Part shown: positions 29,710 through 33,182 of the stretch, piece by piece
How positions within the stretch are numbered: the first letter of the stretch is position 1
Layout of the letters: each line of letters starts with the position of its first letter
Assembly: GCF_001936595.1 (NCBI RefSeq)
Contig: NZ_MLBG01000044.1
Span: 1 to 33,182 of the forward strand
Origin: Desulfovibrio sp. DV
GTDB lineage: Bacteria > Desulfobacterota > Desulfovibrionia > Desulfovibrionales > Desulfovibrionaceae
DNA length: 33,182 nucleotides
Direction of reading: 5' to 3'
Notes under the pieces: generated by a model
Told to the model about the DNA's origin: nothing
Databases searched by the model: none
Seen by the model: only the letters and a program-made list of their open reading frames with translations
Made by a program: the position numbers and the translations under genes

Positions 29710-29861
29710 AGTCCTTAGCAAAAGCAGTCAGGGTATAGATTTTGAATAAATAACTATACGTCGGTAAAGATTTCCGGTTGTGCCAGTGGCTTGGCTGGCC
29801 CGGCTGGTTTCGAGATGTTCCAGATAAAAACTGTTATTTTAAAAAGTTAAGTGATTCACGC

Positions 29862-31916
29862 ATGAATTTTGGCATAAATCACAACCTGATGGCCATGAAC
29901 GTGTCCCGGAACCTGGGTAATCACTACCAGGAACTCGGAGTATCGACACGGCGGCTGTCATCTGGCCTAAGGATCGGCACCGCTGCTGATGATGCAGCTG
30001 GTTTGGCCGTTCGTGAACTCATGCGGTCGGATGTGAGCACCCTGAACCAAGGGGTAAGAAATGCCAATGACGCGATCTCGATGATCCAGACGGCAGATGG
30101 GGCACTTGAAGTTATTGATGAAAAGCTTATACGGATGAAAGAATTAGCCGAGCAAGCTGCAACAGGAACATACACTTCTGACCAGCGAATGATCATATCT
30201 TCTGAATTCCAAGCTATGGCCAGTGAAATCCAGAGGATTGCTGTTGCCACTGATTTCAATGGGATAAAGCTTCTTGATAATTCATTGGCAAATGCTACTG
30301 GGGCATGGGGGTGGTCAAATCCATCCACGCAAGCTGCTCATAGTGGAACTTCTTTAGATTCTACTGGTCCAGCTAAGGTTCATTTTGGAACCGGTAACAC
30401 TTCTGCGGAAGATTATTATTATGTTGGAGTAAGTAATTCACAAGTAGGTGCTATCCTTGAGCCAAATGGAGTAACTGAAAACGGCGACGAATTCCAAGTC
30501 AATACGTATACGACAAGTGTCCAGGCAAATCCTGCGGTTACAGGTCTTGCAAATGGTGGTTATGTGGCAACATGGCAATCAGTTGGTCAGGATGGGGATG
30601 ATTTTGGGATATTTGCGAAGGTCTATGATAAAGCTGGTAAGGCTCAGACTGGGGATATCCAAGTAAACAGCTATACAACATGGATTCAATCCCTTCCAAC
30701 AGCGACAAGCCTTGCTGATGGTGGGTTTTTAGTTTCTTGGAATTCTGATTCGCAACCGCCAGATAGTGGTAGCTGGGGTGTTTTTGCTCAGCGTTATAAT
30801 GCATCCGGTGAACCCTTGGGTAATGAATTTCTTGTCAATACATCAACATCAAATGCTCAAAATAGTCCAAGCGTCACTGGGTTGCCGGATGGCGGCTATG
30901 TTGCCACTTGGATGTCAAATCATACCGGCGATGCGAATATATATAAGCAGCAATATGACAAAACTGGTGCAGCTGTCGGTGCTGAAACGTTAGTCAGTTC
31001 AGTTCCTGGAACACAGCATACACCCAGTGTCTCAAGTCTACAGGACGGAGGATACGCAATAACATGGCGGTCAGATCAAAATGGTTCCAATGACATCTAT
31101 TTGCGAATATTTGGTGCAGATGGAAATCCAGTAACGGCGGAAGCGATTGTGAATGATGTCCAGACAGGAAGTCAGATTGATCCAAAAATTACAACATTGA
31201 AAAATGGTAATTTTGTTGTAGCCTATTCTTCAGACCAATCAGGAACAAACGATATTTTCTACCAAGTGTTCGATTCAACTGGGAATAAATTGGGTTCGAA
31301 TAGGATGGCTAATTCTTATACAACTCTAAATCAGCAAGAACCATCGGCCACTAGCCTAGCTGGTGGAGGATTTATGTTGTCCTGGTCGTCGCAAAACCAA
31401 GATGGTAGTGGTTATGGAATTTATGGGCAACAGTTTGACAGTAACGGAAATGCGCTAGATGAAGAAGTAAAAATTAGTACAGAATCGAATAATGACCAGG
31501 GACGGCCATCTATCGCTGGATTGACGGATGGCGGTGTTGTGGCAGTTTGGCACTCCATGGACCAAGATAGTAGTGATTGGGGGGTGTTTGGGCAAAGATA
31601 TTCACCTACTTTTAATATCAATACGCAAGAATCTGCGCAGAATTATTTGGACAATATAAAAGATGCTGCCGTTCGGGTAAATGCAAACAGAGCGAATCTT
31701 GGTGCTACTCAAAATAGGCTAGAAAATACAATTTCCAATCTTCAGATTCAAGCAGAAAATTTACAAGATGCCGAATCGCAGATATCTGACGTAGATGTAG
31801 CGGATGAAATGACTAACTTCGTAAAAGAACAGATATTAAGTCAAGCAGCTACGGCGATGTTGGCACAAGCCAATTCGATCCCAAAGATGGCGATTCAATT
31901 GATTAGCGGCGGGTAG
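29862..31916 (+). CDS. Flagellin with a seven-repeat, propeller-like surface domain
   Basis: This 684-aa flagellin has an N-terminal D0/D1 (1-145: NHNLMAMNVSRNLGNHYQEL, RLSSGLRI, AADDAAGLAVRELM, MIQTADGALEVIDEKLIRMK) and a C-terminal D1/D0 (585-684: RANLGATQNRLENTISNL, ending NSIPKMAIQLISGG). Between them, residues 207-584 are seven tandem repeats of 51-57 aa with the pattern VNTYTT...P.VT.L.DGGYVATW.S......GIF...YD..G...G. Seven WD-like repeats of this size would fit a seven-bladed beta-propeller on the outside of the filament. Most flagellins of this group are about 300-500 aa. An in-frame ATG 28 codons upstream is rejected because the family begins at MNFGINHN; the ribosome-binding site is weak. 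The repeat region is A+T-richer than the conserved ends. A hairpin terminator (31929) follows. Confidence 0.93.
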   Translation: MNFGINHNLMAMNVSRNLGNHYQELGVSTRRLSSGLRIGTAADDAAGLAVRELMRSDVSTLNQGVRNANDAISMIQTADGALEVIDEKLIRMKELAEQAATGTYTSDQRMIISSEFQAMASEIQRIAVATDFNGIKLLDNSLANATGAWGWSNPSTQAAHSGTSLDSTGPAKVHFGTGNTSAEDYYYVGVSNSQVGAILEPNGVTENGDEFQVNTYTTSVQANPAVTGLANGGYVATWQSVGQDGDDFGIFAKVYDKAGKAQTGDIQVNSYTTWIQSLPTATSLADGGFLVSWNSDSQPPDSGSWGVFAQRYNASGEPLGNEFLVNTSTSNAQNSPSVTGLPDGGYVATWMSNHTGDANIYKQQYDKTGAAVGAETLVSSVPGTQHTPSVSSLQDGGYAITWRSDQNGSNDIYLRIFGADGNPVTAEAIVNDVQTGSQIDPKITTLKNGNFVVAYSSDQSGTNDIFYQVFDSTGNKLGSNRMANSYTTLNQQEPSATSLAGGGFMLSWSSQNQDGSGYGIYGQQFDSNGNALDEEVKISTESNNDQGRPSIAGLTDGGVVAVWHSMDQDSSDWGVFGQRYSPTFNINTQESAQNYLDNIKDAAVRVNANRANLGATQNRLENTISNLQIQAENLQDAESQISDVDVADEMTNFVKEQILSQAATAMLAQANSIPKMAIQLISGG

Positions 31917-31928
31917 TAGCTATTGGTG

Positions 31929-32028
31929 CTTTTGAAATACGAAGGAAAATTCGTTTTTGAAGATGCCTGGGTTCGAAATGTCACGCAGCTATTTCCTCGT
32001 ATTTTCGTATGGAATTCGTGCGTTTCAA
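31929..32028 (+). repeat. Repeat C copy 3, with dispersed hairpin copy 7 acting as flagellin terminator
   Basis: ACGAA, a GGAAAA loop and TTCGT then TTTTG (31940-31957) follow the flagellin stop by about 20 bases: a likely terminator. GGGTTCGAAATGTCACGCAG and TATGGAATTCGTGCGTTTC (ends about 32027) match repeat C copy 2 at 29206-29323. Confidence 0.72.
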
Positions 32029-32290
32029 ATCGAAGAACCGAGTTCAATCACTCCTGAGCATCAACGACGACGCCTATTTGACCCCATTTGAAACTTTTTT
32101 CTGTAAATTTGGTGGGTTCAGTACTTATGGAAAATTCCAGTTTACTGGACTTTTACATTTCCACTGCGAAGGATCGGAAATAGGATTAGGAGGGGAGTGG
32201 GGTGAATGAGGCCTGATTTAACGTAACAGTCTGTTTTCACGCAGAATTTTTCACATGGCAGGCAATGCCCCGTTCTGGTAAATCGACAGC
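32029..32290. other. Non-coding region with an inverted CCAGT hairpin
   Basis: No gene. It contains TCCAGTTTACTGGA (32136-32149), the reverse complement of the TCCAGTAAACTGGA hairpin in both copies of repeat B, here with the same flanking T/A runs. Confidence 0.5.
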
Positions 32291-32467
32291 ATGGAATGGT
32301 TTATAGGATCAGCCCTGGTCATGGGCATAATCGTCGTACTCGGGCTGTTTCTTGGGAAGAAGAAAGGTCATAAGAAACGTTCTGTCCCTGGATTCTTCAG
32401 CTTTGACCAATACAAAGAGCAAGAACTTTCCAGACGTGGAGTGTTCGATAAGACAAAATGGAAATGA
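32291..32467 (+). CDS. Small single-helix membrane protein, 58 aa
   Basis: ATG 32291 to TGA 32467. One hydrophobic helix near the N-terminus (FIGSALVMGIIVVLGLFLG, residues 4-22), then KKKGHKKR, which sets the C-terminus in the cytoplasm by the positive-inside rule, then SVPGFFSFDQYKEQELSRRG. The codon use and clean TM-plus-basic layout support a real gene. The ribosome-binding site is weak. Function unknown. Confidence 0.6.
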   Translation: MEWFIGSALVMGIIVVLGLFLGKKKGHKKRSVPGFFSFDQYKEQELSRRGVFDKTKWK

Positions 32468-32485
32468 TAAAGGCAATATAGCCGC

Positions 32486-32992
32486 TTAATAAGGGTCTTT
32501 CTTTCCTGCTTCTTTTTCTTTTAGATACCGTTTGTATTCATTTTCGGTAATCTTATAGGTGTATGTAATCTCAGTATAAGAATTTTCCATGTCGATGGAG
32601 TATTCGAGTTTGACTCGCTTCCAATCCCAGGTGCAGATGAAGTTGTCTAGCGAATCCTCAACCTTGGTGCACTCGCCGTATTTTTGTTTGAACATGTTGA
32701 AGACTTGTGTTGTGGGACATTCTGGAAGACGCATGTATGCTTTAAAGATTCTGCCGTTAAAGCCTTCGTAGAACAAATCTTTCACATCACATGTGCCAAG
32801 TTTCATGTCTTCGTTCTGTTTCTTGAAAATTTCAATCTTCTCGTTTCGGGCTCCAGACTTAAACATCCCAGGAACAGCGGCGTAATGGGTGTCCCATTCA
32901 ATCCCTCGGAAATCCCTTGGTTCTTTTGATGGCTGACCAAAGCAATTTGAAGTAAGGGACATAAGCAAAAGTAACAAAGTATATTTACGCAT
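32486..32992 (-). CDS. Exported hypothetical protein, 168 aa
   Basis: The N-terminus MRKYTLLLLLMSLTSNCFGQ is a signal peptide; cleavage after the FGQ region is likely, and SNC is a poor lipobox. The mature part has RDFRGIEWDTHYAAVPGMFK, a pattern seen in small periplasmic proteins of unknown function, then four cysteines (GTCDV, PECPTT, GECTK, FICTW) that could form disulphides, and a basic end KEAGKKDPY. The ATG (32992-32990) immediately follows the TAA of the upstream partial gene, so the two are co-translated. I recognise no enzyme motif. Confidence 0.75.
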   Translation of the reverse strand: MRKYTLLLLLMSLTSNCFGQPSKEPRDFRGIEWDTHYAAVPGMFKSGARNEKIEIFKKQNEDMKLGTCDVKDLFYEGFNGRIFKAYMRLPECPTTQVFNMFKQKYGECTKVEDSLDNFICTWDWKRVKLEYSIDMENSYTEITYTYKITENEYKRYLKEKEAGKKDPY

Positions 32993-33182
32993 TTAATTTA
33001 ATCTCTTTGCCAGAATCTTTCTCCCAACCCCGCTGATAAGAATGTAGTTGTATCTTCCCTTCTTCAAGATGCTGCATACAGGGCCAGTCAGATCAGTTTC
33101 AAAATTGAAGGAACTTTCAAGAGTTTCGAAGACATCACCCGTCATCGTTTTGATAATTGTCCCTGTCTGTATCCCGTCCTTC
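32993..33182 (-). CDS. C-terminal fragment of a gene running off the right edge
   Basis: The minus-strand frame is open from the window end to TAA at 32995-32993, giving 62 codons: ...GIQTGTIIKTMTGDVFETLE, later CSILKKGRYNYILISGVGRK. It stops directly before the ATG of the exported protein gene. The segment looks beta-rich but I cannot name the family. N-terminus unseen. Confidence 0.7.
   Translation of the reverse strand, partial: KDGIQTGTIIKTMTGDVFETLESSFNFETDLTGPVCSILKKGRYNYILISGVGRKILAKRLN

Noticed and set aside
1-33182. CRISPR array
   Set aside because: No regularly spaced identical repeats of 20-40 bases with unique spacers. The closest regular pattern is the short GGTAATGAG iteron array.

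Overview
The window looks like accessory DNA from a sulfate-reducing deltaproteobacterium of the Desulfovibrionaceae type. The main evidence is two flagellins with the Desulfovibrio-style N-terminal D0/D1 sequence and a MucR/Ros-type zinc-finger regulator. This is an inference from motifs; no 16S or other housekeeping gene is present. The two ends mirror each other: a flagellin diverges from a small XRE-type regulator at the left edge (1-782), and a second, inverted XRE/flagellin pair sits at 29333-31916. About 28 kb of accessory DNA lies between them.

Left part (0.8-16.2 kb). After two small plasmid/phage-type genes come cargo genes on the plus strand: an acetoacetate decarboxylase, a MucR/Ros regulator, a two-helix membrane protein, an unknown 147-aa protein, and a complete type II CBASS anti-phage operon. 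The CBASS genes are a CD-NTase, Cap2 (E2-E1 fusion), Cap3 (JAMM protease) and a 2TM-SAVED effector of the Cap14 type. Two further nuclease-like cassettes follow: a PD-(D/E)XK protein with two small paralogous partners (11295-13418), and a stand-alone DUF4365-like protein (14568-16148). Several cargo units are bracketed by imperfect direct repeats or duplicated terminators, so the island looks assembled from repeat-bounded modules.

Middle and right part (16.6-27.7 kb). All genes here are on the minus strand and form a coherent mobile replicon. Read in transcription order they are a DUF3102-like protein with a long disordered head, a TGT/DpdA-like TIM-barrel protein, a TOTE-type primase fused to a DUF927-like helicase, an array of nine GGTAATGA(G) iterons around an A+T-rich core (probable replication origin), about 0.9 kb of non-coding DNA packed with hairpins (candidate large structured RNA ending in an intrinsic terminator), an HTH/AbrB-like protein, two tyrosine recombinases, and two related zinc-ribbon proteins.

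Right end. An unknown plus-strand gene (27870-28823) diverges from the replicon. Then come duplicated repeats, the second XRE/flagellin pair, a 58-aa membrane protein, and an exported protein downstream of a partial gene. The right flagellin carries seven tandem repeats of about 52 aa in its surface-exposed region, which would fit a seven-bladed beta-propeller displayed on the filament.

Most notable for follow-up: the structured non-coding region at 20472-21410, the propeller-bearing flagellin, the three-gene nuclease cassette, and the repeat-bounded cassette architecture.
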